A DNA stretch of 41,427 nt from Nitrospira sp. SB0662_bin_26 (GTDB taxonomy: Bacteria > Nitrospirota > Nitrospiria > Nitrospirales > UBA8639). The position numbers and the translations under genes were made by a program. The stretch is from contig VXOF01000105.1 in assembly GCA_009840285.1 (NCBI GenBank), forward strand, positions 1 through 41,427, in the 5' to 3' direction. Position 1 is the stretch's first letter. Every line of letters begins with the position of its first letter. The notes beneath the pieces were generated by a model. The model was given only the letters and a program-made list of their open reading frames with translations. It made no database searches and was not told the origin of the DNA. Shown here one piece after another: positions 21,209-32,621 of the stretch.

Positions 21209-23803
21209 TCATTCCCGAATGCTGGGAACGATAACAACCTCCCCGTCTTTACAATCGATCGTCACCGCGTCACCGTCTTTGATCTCTCCTTTGACCAACA
21301 GCTTCGACAGGGGTGTTTCGACGTCGTGTTGGATCAGGCGTTTCAAAGGTCGGGCGCCGTACATGGAACTATAGCCTCGCGATCCCAAATTCGACAGCGC
21401 CTCTTCGGTCACCTCCAACCGAATTCTCCGGTCCTCCAGCCTTGCCTTTAGTCGCTCCAGTTGAATGTCCGCGATTCGACCGACCTCATCCGTGCTCAGC
21501 GGATGAAAGACGACGGTTTCGTCGATACGATTCAAGAATTCAGGACGGAAGTGTCGTTTGACCTCGTTCAAGGCCATGGTCTGCAATTCCTCATAGGTTC
21601 GTTCACGCTCTTGCGTTTCCAGAATTTCCTGACTGCCGATATTCGACGTCATGATCAGGACCGTATTTTTGAAATCCACGGTTCGTCCTTGTGAATCGGT
21701 CAACCGGCCGTCGTCGAGAACCTGCAAGAGAATATTGAACACGTCATGGTGGGCTTTCTCGATCTCATCCAGGAGAATCACGCAGAAAGGACGACGCCTG
21801 ACGGCTTCGGTCAATTGCCCTCCCTCTTCATAACCAACGTAGCCGGGCGGGGCCCCGATCAGTCTCGCCACGGCATGTTTTTCCATGTATTCCGACAAAT
21901 CGATCCGTATGAGATTGGCTTCGTCATCAAAGAGGACGTGAGCCAAGGCCCGAGCCAGTTCGGTTTTCCCAACACCGGTCGGACCGAGAAACAAAAATGA
22001 ACCGATCGGCCGGTTGGGGTCCTTGATGCCCGATCGTGCCCGGAGGACGGCGTCGGCGACGGCTCGAACCCCTTCATCCTGGCCGACCACGCGTTGATGG
22101 AGCAACGCTCCCAATTGCAACAATTTTTCCATTTCCCCTTGGAGGAGGCGGCTCATCGGAATGCCCGTCCAACGACTGACCACTGCCGCAATGTCTTCTT
22201 CGTCCACTTCTTCCTTCAATAGACGAGACTCCCCTTCCTGTCGATCGAGATGCGCTTCTTCAGCCTGGAGTTCCCTCTCCAGCCTCGGCATCGTTCCGTA
22301 GCGGAGTTCCGCAACGCGATTGAGATCATATTCTCGTTCGGCCTTTTCAATCTGGTGCTTCAAATCTTCAATGTGTTGTCGGATCTGCTGCAAGCGTCCG
22401 ACCGCGGATTTCTCCGCTTCCCACTGCTGCTTCAATTCGGCAAGTTCCCGGTACTTGTCATCGAGTTCACCTTCCAATGTTTCAAGTCGCGCCTGGCTAC
22501 CCGGATCCTCTTCCTTTTTGAGGGCTTCCCGTTCAATTTCGAGTTGCATCACTTTTCGGGAAACTTCATCCAATGCCGCGGGCATGCTGTCGATTTCCGT
22601 ACGCAGTCGTGCGGCGGACTCATCAATGAGATCGATGGCCTTGTCCGGGAGAAACCGGTCGCCGATATATCGATGGGAAAGCCGTGCAGCCGCAACCAGA
22701 GCCGCGTCTTTAATGCGGACCCCATGATGAACCTCATACCGTTCCTTGAGTCCCCGCAAAATCGAAATCGTATTGGCGACCGACGGTTGTTCCACGAGCA
22801 CGGGCTGGAACCGGCGTTCCAGTGCCGCGTCTTTTTCAATATGCTTGCGATACTCATCCAAGGTCGTCGCTCCGATCAGATGGAGCTCCCCTCGCGCCAG
22901 CATCGGTTTCAACAGGTTGGCCGCATCCATGGCCCCTTCGGCCGCTCCCGTGCCCACCACGGTATGCAGTTCGTCGATAAACAGGAGAACCTTTCCGTGC
23001 GACGACTGAATGTCCTTCAAGACAGCCTTCAGGCGTTCCTCAAATTCGCCCCGGAATTTGGCTCCGGCCACCAAGGCTCCCATGTCGAGGACAAGCACGC
23101 GTTTCTGCTTCAACCCTTCAGGAACGTCGCCCTTGATGATCCGTTGAGCCAGCCCTTCGACAATGGCCGTTTTCCCGACACCTGGCTCACCGATGAGCAC
23201 GGGATTGTTCTTTGTCCGTCTTGACAGAATTTGAATCGTCCGCCGGATCTCCTCGTCACGCCCGATCACCGGATCCAGCTTTCCCTGGGTCGCCAAACGG
23301 GTCAAATCCCGGCCATATTTTTCCAGCGCCTGAAAGGTCCCTTCAGGGTCCTGACTGGTCACTCGCTGATTGCCGCGAACCTGTTGCAGGCCGGCCAACA
23401 ATTTATCGCGCGTCACGCCCAGGTCCTTTAACGCGCCTTCTTGAGCCGCCATGGCCAGCAGGAGATGCTCGACACTGATGTACTCGTCCTTCAAGGATTG
23501 TTTTTCATCTTCGGCACGAGCCAGCAGCGTGGCCGTGCGCTGAGTCAAATGTAGCTGACCGGGCGCTGCTCCCGTGCCACGGACTTGGGGGATTTTTGCG
23601 AGTCGTTGCTCGGTCTTGGCCTTCACAGCGGCACCGGACACCCCGCTGTGTTCCAGGATCGGATCGGCAGACCCGTCAACTTGCTCCAGCAAAGCCGCCA
23701 GCACGTGTTCCACGTCGATGCCCTGGTGATTCCGGCGCATGGCCAAGGTGGACGCGGCTTGCAGCGCCTCTTGCACTTTCAGCGTCATGCGATTCATATC
23801 CAT
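21209..23803 (-). CDS. clpB: ATP-dependent chaperone ClpB
   Basis: 864 aa; two Walker A motifs [13 protein letters not shown] and [12 protein letters not shown], ClpB middle coiled coil, [34 protein letters not shown]. Confidence 0.97.
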   Translation of the reverse strand: MDMNRMTLKVQEALQAASTLAMRRNHQGIDVEHVLAALLEQVDGSADPILEHSGVSGAAVKAKTEQRLAKIPQVRGTGAAPGQLHLTQRTATLLARAEDEKQSLKDEYISVEHLLLAMAAQEGALKDLGVTRDKLLAGLQQVRGNQRVTSQDPEGTFQALEKYGRDLTRLATQGKLDPVIGRDEEIRRTIQILSRRTKNNPVLIGEPGVGKTAIVEGLAQRIIKGDVPEGLKQKRVLVLDMGALVAGAKFRGEFEERLKAVLKDIQSSHGKVLLFIDELHTVVGTGAAEGAMDAANLLKPMLARGELHLIGATTLDEYRKHIEKDAALERRFQPVLVEQPSVANTISILRGLKERYEVHHGVRIKDAALVAAARLSHRYIGDRFLPDKAIDLIDESAARLRTEIDSMPAALDEVSRKVMQLEIEREALKKEEDPGSQARLETLEGELDDKYRELAELKQQWEAEKSAVGRLQQIRQHIEDLKHQIEKAEREYDLNRVAELRYGTMPRLERELQAEEAHLDRQEGESRLLKEEVDEEDIAAVVSRWTGIPMSRLLQGEMEKLLQLGALLHQRVVGQDEGVRAVADAVLRARSGIKDPNRPIGSFLFLGPTGVGKTELARALAHVLFDDEANLIRIDLSEYMEKHAVARLIGAPPGYVGYEEGGQLTEAVRRRPFCVILLDEIEKAHHDVFNILLQVLDDGRLTDSQGRTVDFKNTVLIMTSNIGSQEILETQERERTYEELQTMALNEVKRHFRPEFLNRIDETVVFHPLSTDEVGRIADIQLERLKARLEDRRIRLEVTEEALSNLGSRGYSSMYGARPLKRLIQHDVETPLSKLLVKGEIKDGDAVTIDCKDGEVVIVPSIRE

Positions 23804-23916
23804 GATTACCGACTCCTCCGTAGATATTTTCGATCAACGATCCTCTATCATCAGATAATCACATCCCCGAAAAGATCAAGTAGGAATCAACGATCGCCGC
23901 TCCTTACTCCCGACGA

Positions 23917-25509
23917 TCAAATAAGCGATGATATCAGTCGTTCGTAAATCGTGAGAACCCGGGTCCTGATGGATTCATAGCGGGCGAGGAAGCTTGAGGT
24001 CGCGGAAGATGACGGTTGGTCCGCGTAGCCCATGCGGACGGCACATTTGGTCAATTCGGCAGGTTGCTGCGGCAATGTATGGGTTTGTAGTTCATGGACC
24101 ATTTGTATCTTATTCTCCACATCACGCAGAAACAGATAGGCCTCCTCCAGAAACTTCCCGTCGGCCCCTTGTAAAAGGTCAAGTGCCTGGAGTTGCTGAA
24201 GCCCTGCAATCGTATTCGACTCAAATAATTGCGAATGCCTGGCAACATGCAACAATTGAAGCGTCTGGACCATGAATTCGACGTCACGAATGCCTCCAGG
24301 GCTGAGTTTGACGTTACGTTCATGTTCTTTTTTCCTCTCGACCCTTCGGTGAATCTGAGCCCTTAGCATGTGAACCGTTTCGACAACATCTTGGTTCCCC
24401 TCATCTACTTGCCCCATGACAAACGGCCGGATTTTCTTGAGAAAGGTCCGACCCAAAGACCGATGCCCCGCTATGGGGCGCGCCTTCAACAGTGCCAGCC
24501 GTTCCCAAGTCCTTCCTCGCGTTTGATAGTATTTCACGGCGTCACGGCTTGCCCAAGCCAATGGTCCAACGTCTCCCTCAGGCCGCAACCGCAAATCCAC
24601 TCGAAACAATCGCCCTTCCGAAGTGGATGCCGACAGGACTCGGGTAAGCTCCATGGCAACAATTTGAAAAAACATTTCGTTACTGATTGGTTTTTTTGCG
24701 GTTTTTATCTGCCTGTTGCTCGACGAGTATAAGTAGATCAGATCGACGTCGGAGCTGTAATTCAGCTCACCTCCACCCAGTTTTCCCATTCCCAACACCA
24801 CGAATCCCTTGCTGCTTCTACTTGCCCCAGGGCCTCGCTTGAGGGGAATTCCATATTCTTTGTACAGTTCTTCGTGAACGAGTCGGTACGCGGCGTGGAT
24901 CACGATTTCCGCAAGTCGTGACAGGGATTGAACCGTCTCCGCGACGGATGCAACGTGAAAAAGGTCCCGCGCACCGATACGCAGCATTTCCCGGCGATGG
25001 AAACGTCGAAGGGCGTCGAATTTGCGTTCGTAGGTATGCACGAGACCAAGGGTTTCGTCCAAGACCGTTTGTAAGCGTTTGAAATCAGGCGCGCTCTTTA
25101 GGACATGATCTTGCTCGATCCAATAGATCAGCATGGGGTCTCGAATGAGCGTTTCCGCCATCGCAGGGCTGTTTCCGAACAAGACGCACAACAATTGCAG
25201 GACGTGCGGTACCTGCGCTAAAAAACCGAATACTTGGGTTCTGGCATTACCGGCATCAAGGTATCGCTCCCATTCTCGTAAGGCGTGATCCGGATCGGCA
25301 GTCACTGAAACGGCGCGCAAGAGATCAAAAAGAATGACCGCGAGCAGTTTTCTGCTTCTAGGTTCGCCAGCCATAAGTTGAAGGTTGGCATCGGCTTTCT
25401 TCCAATTCCGGAACCCATACGGCGTCAACAGCCGTTCGACTTCCGAATGGGCTAAATTCGGAGAAAGCAGCAAGGGACGAGGATCAGGGTTAAAACGCGG
25501 GTTGCGCAT
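23917..25509 (-). CDS. glnE: GlnE-family adenylyltransferase, single nucleotidyltransferase domain
   Basis: VLGMGKLGGGELNYSSDVDLIYLYS; RVDLRLRPEGDVGPLA; LSPGGIRDVEFMVQTLQL; about half the length of canonical GlnE; start MRNPRF preferred over TTG at 25530. Confidence 0.85.
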   Translation of the reverse strand: MRNPRFNPDPRPLLLSPNLAHSEVERLLTPYGFRNWKKADANLQLMAGEPRSRKLLAVILFDLLRAVSVTADPDHALREWERYLDAGNARTQVFGFLAQVPHVLQLLCVLFGNSPAMAETLIRDPMLIYWIEQDHVLKSAPDFKRLQTVLDETLGLVHTYERKFDALRRFHRREMLRIGARDLFHVASVAETVQSLSRLAEIVIHAAYRLVHEELYKEYGIPLKRGPGASRSSKGFVVLGMGKLGGGELNYSSDVDLIYLYSSSNRQIKTAKKPISNEMFFQIVAMELTRVLSASTSEGRLFRVDLRLRPEGDVGPLAWASRDAVKYYQTRGRTWERLALLKARPIAGHRSLGRTFLKKIRPFVMGQVDEGNQDVVETVHMLRAQIHRRVERKKEHERNVKLSPGGIRDVEFMVQTLQLLHVARHSQLFESNTIAGLQQLQALDLLQGADGKFLEEAYLFLRDVENKIQMVHELQTHTLPQQPAELTKCAVRMGYADQPSSSATSSFLARYESIRTRVLTIYERLISSLI

Positions 25510-25593
25510 GATCGCCTTTAGGACGAACAACGAGAAACGTTTGAGGTGTAAGCCTTCTCACAAGAGTCCCGCGTTAAGGTATACTGCACTGCC

Positions 25594-27882
25594 ATGAAAA
25601 AGTCATTCGACCAGACGGAACTGGAAAAACTCTCTCCACAAATCGACCGTGCAGTTGTCAAAGACTTTCTGGATCGTATGGATCCGGATTATTTCCTGGA
25701 ATTTTCAACCCGGACCGTGGCGGAACACGTGACCCTGGCCAACACCCTGACTCTGGAAGAGCCCTGCATGCTCCGTGTTCAACCGGCAAACGATGCGAAT
25801 CGGTACCGGCTCACGATCGTCGCCTACGACTATTTTGCGGAATTTGCCACCATTTGCGGCCTGTTGTCCGCCTATGGCTTCGACATACGCGAAGCCCTTG
25901 TTTTCACGTACCATGACGACCCGGTTTCTGCGTCGAAAACTTTGCGTCACATGCGAGCGCCCAAATGGCCGATCCGGCGCCCCCGCCAACAACCGGGCCT
26001 CTTCAAAAGAAAAGTCGTGGACGTCTTTCAGGTTCAGCTTCTCCCGGGGACGACATTCAATGCGGCAACTGAGCAGGAATTGAGCCAAGACCTGTCCCAC
26101 ATGATTTGTTTGCTCGAATCCCGGAAGCTCCAGGAGGTCCGCAATTATGTAAATCGAAAATTAGCGGAAACGCTTGGCCAAAGAAAAACAGCGGCTTCCG
26201 CCCTCGTGCATCCGGTGGAAATATTCTTCAATAATGCGCGTTCCACGCGAGATACCGTCGTCGATATCAGAGGCACGGATTCTCCGGCTTTCTTATACGC
26301 CTTTACGAATGCGTTGGCCATGAGAGGACTGTATTTTTCAAAAGCCGTGATTGATGGAGACGGCATCAAAGTCCGTAACCGATTTTTTGTCAGGGATCGA
26401 CACGGCAAGAAGATTGTCTCGACACAAGAACAACAGGAACTGACCGTCGCCGCCGCCCTCATCAAGGAATTTACCCATTCCCTCACGTGGGCCCCGGATC
26501 CCGGCAAGGCGTTGAATCATTTCAGTCATTTCCTGGATCAGTTGCTGGAACATCGTCTCAACAAAAAACAGATCGGCTGGCTTACCAGAAAAGATTCGTT
26601 GGCCAACCTCGCCCGGTTATTCGGTACAAGCGATTTCTTATGGGAAGACTTCCTTCGCCGGCAACACGTCAACCTTCTGCCCATTGTCGAAACGTTCCAT
26701 CAGCCTCAGGCCCGCTTATCAAAAACCGCTCTCGCCAAGACGTTGAAGGCCGCGCTTGGAAAGAATCGAAATCCGGGAAACAGAAAAACGATCTTGAATC
26801 GGTTTAAAGATCAAGAATTGTTTCGTATCGACATGCATCATATTCTTAACGAAACGTCCCTCCCCTCGTTCTCCGAATCACTCACGACCCTGGCTGAAGT
26901 GATCTTAGCACAAGCCCTCGTCGAGGCCCAGGCAGTGGTCAACCGAACACTTCCACCGCCGGCGACGCTGAACAAAAGTCCTCTGCCGTTCAGTATTTGT
27001 GGATTAGGCAAGTTGGGCGGGCGTGAGTTAGGCTACGCCTCCGATATCGAGTTGATCTTTGTCTATGGGACGAATACCTCGGATCGTCCCAGCCCCGGCC
27101 TTGGTGAATACTACGAACGACTGGTTCAGGAATTTCTTCATTGGATCGAGGCGAAACAGGAAGGAATTTTTCAGCTCGACATCCGGTTGCGACCTCATGG
27201 AGAAAAAGGTCTGTTGGCGAATTCCTTTGACGACGTCAAACGCTATTATCGAACGGGAGGCGCCGCTGCGCCGTTTGAGCGACAGGCCTTGATCAAGTTG
27301 CGGCACGTCGCGGGGCACGCCGCGCTGGGCCGTCGCATTGAACAGTACCGGGATGAGTTTGTCTACAGTCGAACCTCCTGGCCGTTGGACACCGCCCTGC
27401 ATTTGCGCCGCAGGCAGATCCGGGAATTGATCCCCAAGGGCGCCATCCACGTGAAATACAGTCCTGGTGGACTCATCGACGTTGAATATGCCGCTCAGTA
27501 CCTTCAAATGCAGCATGGCTGCCGGGATGCCTCGCTGCATACTCCCAATACCCTGGACGCACTTGAGGCCCTTCAAGCGACAAAAATTCTCTCACGTCAC
27601 GACGCAACGATCCTGATGGAAGACTATCTGTTCCTGAGAAAGGTGATTGATGGCTTGCGCATCGTTCGCGGAAATGCCAAGGATCTGGTGCTGCCGGAAT
27701 CCGGTTCCGACGACATGATCTATCTGGCAAGAAGATTGGGGTATCTCACCGACGTCTGGAAAGAAGGGGCGCAAACGTTTGAAAACGAGTTACAACAACG
27801 CATGAACCGGACACACGCCCTATTCGTCAAACTGTTTCGTCAAACGCCTTCCGGCAAAAGAAAACGGCGTCTTTCCGATTGA
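25594..27882 (+). CDS. GlnE-family adenylyltransferase with apparent ACT-like N-terminal region, single nucleotidyltransferase domain
   Basis: RLTIVAYDYFAEFATICGLLSAYGFDIREALVFTYHDD (ACT-like); ICGLGKLGGRELGYASDIELIFVYG; LDIRLRPHGEKGLLA; YSPGGLIDVEYAAQYLQ. Confidence 0.82.
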   Translation: MKKSFDQTELEKLSPQIDRAVVKDFLDRMDPDYFLEFSTRTVAEHVTLANTLTLEEPCMLRVQPANDANRYRLTIVAYDYFAEFATICGLLSAYGFDIREALVFTYHDDPVSASKTLRHMRAPKWPIRRPRQQPGLFKRKVVDVFQVQLLPGTTFNAATEQELSQDLSHMICLLESRKLQEVRNYVNRKLAETLGQRKTAASALVHPVEIFFNNARSTRDTVVDIRGTDSPAFLYAFTNALAMRGLYFSKAVIDGDGIKVRNRFFVRDRHGKKIVSTQEQQELTVAAALIKEFTHSLTWAPDPGKALNHFSHFLDQLLEHRLNKKQIGWLTRKDSLANLARLFGTSDFLWEDFLRRQHVNLLPIVETFHQPQARLSKTALAKTLKAALGKNRNPGNRKTILNRFKDQELFRIDMHHILNETSLPSFSESLTTLAEVILAQALVEAQAVVNRTLPPPATLNKSPLPFSICGLGKLGGRELGYASDIELIFVYGTNTSDRPSPGLGEYYERLVQEFLHWIEAKQEGIFQLDIRLRPHGEKGLLANSFDDVKRYYRTGGAAAPFERQALIKLRHVAGHAALGRRIEQYRDEFVYSRTSWPLDTALHLRRRQIRELIPKGAIHVKYSPGGLIDVEYAAQYLQMQHGCRDASLHTPNTLDALEALQATKILSRHDATILMEDYLFLRKVIDGLRIVRGNAKDLVLPESGSDDMIYLARRLGYLTDVWKEGAQTFENELQQRMNRTHALFVKLFRQTPSGKRKRRLSD

Positions 27883-27898
27883 ACCGGAAAGACGCCGT
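27855..27898 (-). terminator. Intrinsic terminator downstream of glnA, overlapping the 3' end of the opposing GlnE-like CDS
   Basis: 14-bp perfect arms ACGGCGTCTTTCCG (27864-27877) / CGGAAAGACGCCGT (27885-27898), 7-nt loop, then TTTTCTTTT on the minus strand. Confidence 0.85.
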
Positions 27899-27930
27899 GA
27901 TGTCCAAATGGGGCTCGAAGCCCCATCGCG

Positions 27931-29340
27931 CTAAATATCGTAGTACAAGAAGAATTCATGGGGATGAGGACGAATGCGAACCTCATCGGCTTCGTTTTCC
28001 CGTTTATAGCTGATCCAAGACTCCACCAGATCTTCACTGAAGACCCCGCCCTTTAGCAGGAACTGATGGTCGTTTTCCAGGTTGTCGAGTGATTCATCGA
28101 GGCTCGCAGGCACGGTTGGAATATTCGACGCTTCCTCCGGAGCCAAATCGTAGAGATTTTTGTCCATGGCTTCGCCCGGGTCGATCTTGTTTTGAATGCC
28201 GTCGAGTCCCGCCATCAACATCGCGCTGAAGGCCAGATAAAAGTTAGCCGAGGGATCAGGGAAACGCACTTCGATCCGTTTGGCTTTCGGGTTGGTCGAA
28301 TACATCGGGATTCGAATCCCGGCCGACCGGTTCCGGCTTGAATAGGCCAACAACACGGGAGCCTCGAATCCGGGCGTCAACCGTTTATAGGAATTGGTCG
28401 TCGGATTCGTAAACGCCGCCAGGGCCGCAGCGTGCTTCAGCACGCCGCCGATGTAATGCAGGCACGCTTTGGACACACCGGCGTATTCTTTGCCGGCGAA
28501 CGTCGGTTTTCCGTCCTTCCAAATGCTTTGATGCGTGTGCATGCCCGTCCCGTTATCCTGGAACAACGGTTTCGGCATGAATGTCGCGGTTTTGCCGTGC
28601 CGTCTGGCTACGTTCTTGACGATGTATTTGTACATCATCATTTTGTCCGCCATATTCAGTAAGCTGTCGAAACGAAGATCGATTTCGGCTTGTCCTCCCG
28701 TAGCCACTTCGTGGTGGTGTTTTTCAACATGAATCCCGGCCCTTTCCATTTCCCGGACCATTTCGGTACGAATGTCCTGTTGCGTATCCGTCGGGGGAAC
28801 AGGGAAATAGCCTTCCTTATGCCTTGGCCGTGACCCCAGGTTGTGACCGTCGTCGCCTGAATTCCATATACCCTCTTCGGAGTCGATAAAATAATAGCCA
28901 GAGTTGCTGGTTTGGTCATAACTCGCGTGATCAAACACGAAAAACTCGGCTTCAGGCCCCCAATAGGAGACGTCGCCGATTCTGGTGCTCTTCAGGTATT
29001 GCTCCGCCCGTTGAGCCACGCCTCGCGGGTCCCGCTCGTAGACGGCGCGCGTGATCGGATCTTGCACGTTACACACCATACTGAGAGTGGGCAGCTCGGT
29101 AAACGGATCCATCCGGGCGGAGTTCGGATCGGGGAATACCAGCATGTCGCTGTTCTGAATCGCTTTCCACCCGCGGATGGATGATCCGTCAAAGCCCGCT
29201 CCATCCTTAAACAAATCAAGGTTCAGTTCGGAGGTCGGGATGGAAAAATGCTGCCACGTCCCGACCAGGTCGACAAACTTGAGATCGACCATTTCCACTT
29301 TGTTCTTTTTGGCAAAATCCAATACTTCACGCGGAGTCAT
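27931..29340 (-). CDS. glnA: Glutamine synthetase type I
   Basis: 469 aa; [23 protein letters not shown]; adenylylation-site context [20 protein letters not shown]. Confidence 0.97.
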   Translation of the reverse strand: MTPREVLDFAKKNKVEMVDLKFVDLVGTWQHFSIPTSELNLDLFKDGAGFDGSSIRGWKAIQNSDMLVFPDPNSARMDPFTELPTLSMVCNVQDPITRAVYERDPRGVAQRAEQYLKSTRIGDVSYWGPEAEFFVFDHASYDQTSNSGYYFIDSEEGIWNSGDDGHNLGSRPRHKEGYFPVPPTDTQQDIRTEMVREMERAGIHVEKHHHEVATGGQAEIDLRFDSLLNMADKMMMYKYIVKNVARRHGKTATFMPKPLFQDNGTGMHTHQSIWKDGKPTFAGKEYAGVSKACLHYIGGVLKHAAALAAFTNPTTNSYKRLTPGFEAPVLLAYSSRNRSAGIRIPMYSTNPKAKRIEVRFPDPSANFYLAFSAMLMAGLDGIQNKIDPGEAMDKNLYDLAPEEASNIPTVPASLDESLDNLENDHQFLLKGGVFSEDLVESWISYKRENEADEVRIRPHPHEFFLYYDI

Positions 29341-29387
29341 TCCGTACCTCCTTCTTCACACAATAGGTTTACAACACGAACGCCATC

Positions 29388-30686
29388 TCAGGTATAAGCG
29401 CGCTCACTATGCTGGCTCAAATCGAGCCCGGTTTCTTCATCTTCCGAAGACACGCGCAGACCCACCAGCAGATCCACGACTTTCAAAATAACAAAGGTTC
29501 CGACCACCACAAACACCAGCGTGGAAACGGCAAGCACAAACTGAGTCACGAATTGCCCCGGGTTCCCGTAAAATAAACCCTGGGCCCCTATGGATGCGAA
29601 CAACCCGGTTGCGAGGATCCCGGTAAAGCCGCCCACTCCGTGAATGGCGACGACGTCGAGCGAATCATCGTACCCCAGCCTGATTTTCAAGACAACTGCG
29701 GCATAGCAGAGGGCACCAGCCACGAGTCCGATCACTAATGCCGGCAGGGGCGTCACGAACCCGGCACCTGGAGTAATGGTGGCCAAACCCGCGATGATCC
29801 CGCTTGCCACCCCCAGCATGGTGGGTTTGCCGGTGCGTAGCCATTCCGCTCCCATCCAACTAATCCCACCGGCACAAGCCGCAATGTGCGTGGCGACAAA
29901 CGCCGAGGCCGCGCCTCCGTTAGCACCCAACGCGCTCCCGGCGTTGAACCCGAACCACCCAAACCACAACAACCCCGTCCCTAGGACCGTCATGGGAAGG
30001 TTGTGCGGAAGCATGGTCTCAACCCCGTAGCCTTTCCGTTGTCCCAACACCAGGGCACAGACGAGAGCCGCGAATCCCGAACTGATGTGCACCACGGCTC
30101 CCCCGGCAAAATCCAATGCGCCCATCTCCGCCAGCCAACCGCCTCCCCAGACCCAATGGGCAAGCGGCGAATAGATCAGGACTGACCAGAGTACGGCAAA
30201 CAGCAGCAACGCCGAGAATTTCATTCGCTCGGCAAAACTGCCGGTGATCAGCGCCACGGTGATGGCGGCGAACATGAGTTGAAACACCATGAAGGCCAAA
30301 TGCGGGATTCCCGTGCCGGGAAAGGCGTCCTGTCCCACGCCCATCGAGAAAAGAAATTCTAGGCTGCCGATGATTCCGCCCACGTCGGTGCCGAAGGCCA
30401 ATGAATATCCGAGCAGCACCCACACAATGCTGATCATGCAGAGGATGATGGCAGTATGCATCAGCGTCCCGAGTACATTTTTGCTCCGGACGAGCCCGCC
30501 GTAAAAAAGCGCCAACCCGGGCAGGGTCATACAGAGTACGAATGCGGACGACACCAGAACCCACGCCGTATCACCCGTGTCAATGGCTCCTGGGGTCCCG
30601 TCCTGGGCCCATCCGGTTACCGGCCCGCACCATAAACTCAAAATCACAACCACTAGCCACATGAATGAGAAGGTCGAGTGCTTCAC
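29388..30686 (-). CDS. amtB: Ammonium transporter (Amt)
   Basis: PGLALFYGGLVRSKNVL; WFGWFGFNAGSALGANG; IHGVGGFTGILATGLFA; GTG start. Confidence 0.95.
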   Translation of the reverse strand: MKHSTFSFMWLVVVILSLWCGPVTGWAQDGTPGAIDTGDTAWVLVSSAFVLCMTLPGLALFYGGLVRSKNVLGTLMHTAIILCMISIVWVLLGYSLAFGTDVGGIIGSLEFLFSMGVGQDAFPGTGIPHLAFMVFQLMFAAITVALITGSFAERMKFSALLLFAVLWSVLIYSPLAHWVWGGGWLAEMGALDFAGGAVVHISSGFAALVCALVLGQRKGYGVETMLPHNLPMTVLGTGLLWFGWFGFNAGSALGANGGAASAFVATHIAACAGGISWMGAEWLRTGKPTMLGVASGIIAGLATITPGAGFVTPLPALVIGLVAGALCYAAVVLKIRLGYDDSLDVVAIHGVGGFTGILATGLFASIGAQGLFYGNPGQFVTQFVLAVSTLVFVVVGTFVILKVVDLLVGLRVSSEDEETGLDLSQHSERAYT

Positions 30687-30842
30687 GGTTCCACCTCGGG
30701 TTAAGGGTTATCTGAACCGGCGCAGCCGGATACGCCAGAAACCGTCCGTTGCCGGAAAGTTGAAGAATTACACCTCAAGTCCACCAAGACCCGTTCCAAT
30801 GCCGCCTGTTTTCGTTTGTACAAGTGTCTTCAAGGGAGCCGG

Positions 30843-31241
<399 letters not shown>

Positions 31242-31282
31242 TCATGCCTGACGTGATCCAATATCATGAATCGATCTGACAC

Positions 31283-32587
31283 CTAAGTATATGCGCGTTC
31301 GCTATGTTCACTCAGGTCAAGCCCAACGATCTCCTCTTCCTTCTCCACGCGAAGGCCTATCACCATATCCAACACTTTCAAAATAATAAAGGTTCCGACA
31401 AACGCAAACACCCAAGTGGCTCCAACGCCCACGGCCTGAATGAACACCTGACCCGGATTTCCGAAAAACAAGCCTGTTCCACCGCCCACACTGGCAAAAA
31501 GTCCCGTGGCTATGGCCCCCCAAGTCCCTCCGATGCCGTGAATGCCCAGCACGTCAAGCGCATCATCATAGCCGAATTTGGACTTCCATACCACAGCTAA
31601 ATAGCACAGAACCCCGGCGCCGAAACCGATCACAATCGAGGAAATCGGGCCGACGAAACCCGCCGCCGGGGTAATCGCCACCAACCCGGCAATGGCGCCG
31701 CTGGCCCCGCCCAAGGCGGTCGGTTTGCCGGTATACATCCATTCAATCACGAGCCATCCCAGAACACCGGCAGAGGTGGCTACCTGAGTGGCGACAAAAG
31801 CCCCCGCGGCGATCCCATCAGCCGCCAGGGCGCTCCCCGCGTTGAAGCCGAACCATCCCACCCACAACAAGGCCGCCCCAACCACGGTAAAGGGCAGGTT
31901 ATGGGGAGCCATCTTTTCGGTTCCATAGCCGTGGCGTTGTCCCAGGACCAACGCCGCAGCCAAGGCGGCCACACCCGAACTGATGTGCACGACGGTGCCG
32001 CCGGCAAAATCCAGGGCTCCCAATTCGCCCAACCATCCGCCGCCCCAGACCCAATGAGCCAGCGGGGCATAGATCAAGGTGACCCACAGGACCGCAAACA
32101 GCACGTACCCCATGAACTTCATGCGTTCTGCGATGGCTCCGCTGATCAGCGCCACCGTAATCGCCGCGAACATGAGTTGAAACACCATGAAGGCAAGATG
32201 CGGGATGGCCGTGCCGGAAAAGGCTTCCGGCCCGACGCCACTCGACCACAGAAATTCGAAATTGCCTACGATGCCAGCCACGTCCGTGCCGAAGGCAATG
32301 GTATAGCCCCACAGCACCCAGACCACGCTGACCACGCACACGGAGATGAAGCTGTACATCATGGTGCTCAGCACGTTCTTGTCGCGCACCATCCCTCCGT
32401 AAAAAAGCGCCAGGCCCGGAATAATCATGGCGAGCACCAATGCGGAAGACGTCAGAAGCCATCCCGTATCCCCAGCACTGATCGCCGCGCCTCCTTCTTC
32501 CGCCAGGGCCGATCCCGTAAAAACTGAAAGTAGTAATACTGAAAATAATATACTTATATATTTTAATGAAAGTTTCCTGTTTTCCAT
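31283..32587 (-). CDS. amtB: Ammonium transporter (Amt), second copy
   Basis: PGLALFYGGMVRDKNVLSTMM; WVGWFGFNAGSALAADG; LGIHGIGGTWGAIATGLFA. Confidence 0.95.
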   Translation of the reverse strand: MENRKLSLKYISILFSVLLLSVFTGSALAEEGGAAISAGDTGWLLTSSALVLAMIIPGLALFYGGMVRDKNVLSTMMYSFISVCVVSVVWVLWGYTIAFGTDVAGIVGNFEFLWSSGVGPEAFSGTAIPHLAFMVFQLMFAAITVALISGAIAERMKFMGYVLFAVLWVTLIYAPLAHWVWGGGWLGELGALDFAGGTVVHISSGVAALAAALVLGQRHGYGTEKMAPHNLPFTVVGAALLWVGWFGFNAGSALAADGIAAGAFVATQVATSAGVLGWLVIEWMYTGKPTALGGASGAIAGLVAITPAAGFVGPISSIVIGFGAGVLCYLAVVWKSKFGYDDALDVLGIHGIGGTWGAIATGLFASVGGGTGLFFGNPGQVFIQAVGVGATWVFAFVGTFIILKVLDMVIGLRVEKEEEIVGLDLSEHSERAYT

Positions 32588-32621
32588 TTTCTCCCTCCTG
32601 TTATGTGGTTACAGGACTTCC

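Noticed and set aside
22250-23224. 324-aa plus-strand ORF
   Set aside because: Fully antisense to clpB, whose protein motifs are unambiguous; a shadow ORF.
23917-27882. glnE as a broken pseudogene
   Set aside because: The halves are divergent, each open throughout, each with a complete catalytic signature and C-terminal GlnE motifs; a frameshift or simple interruption does not explain this.
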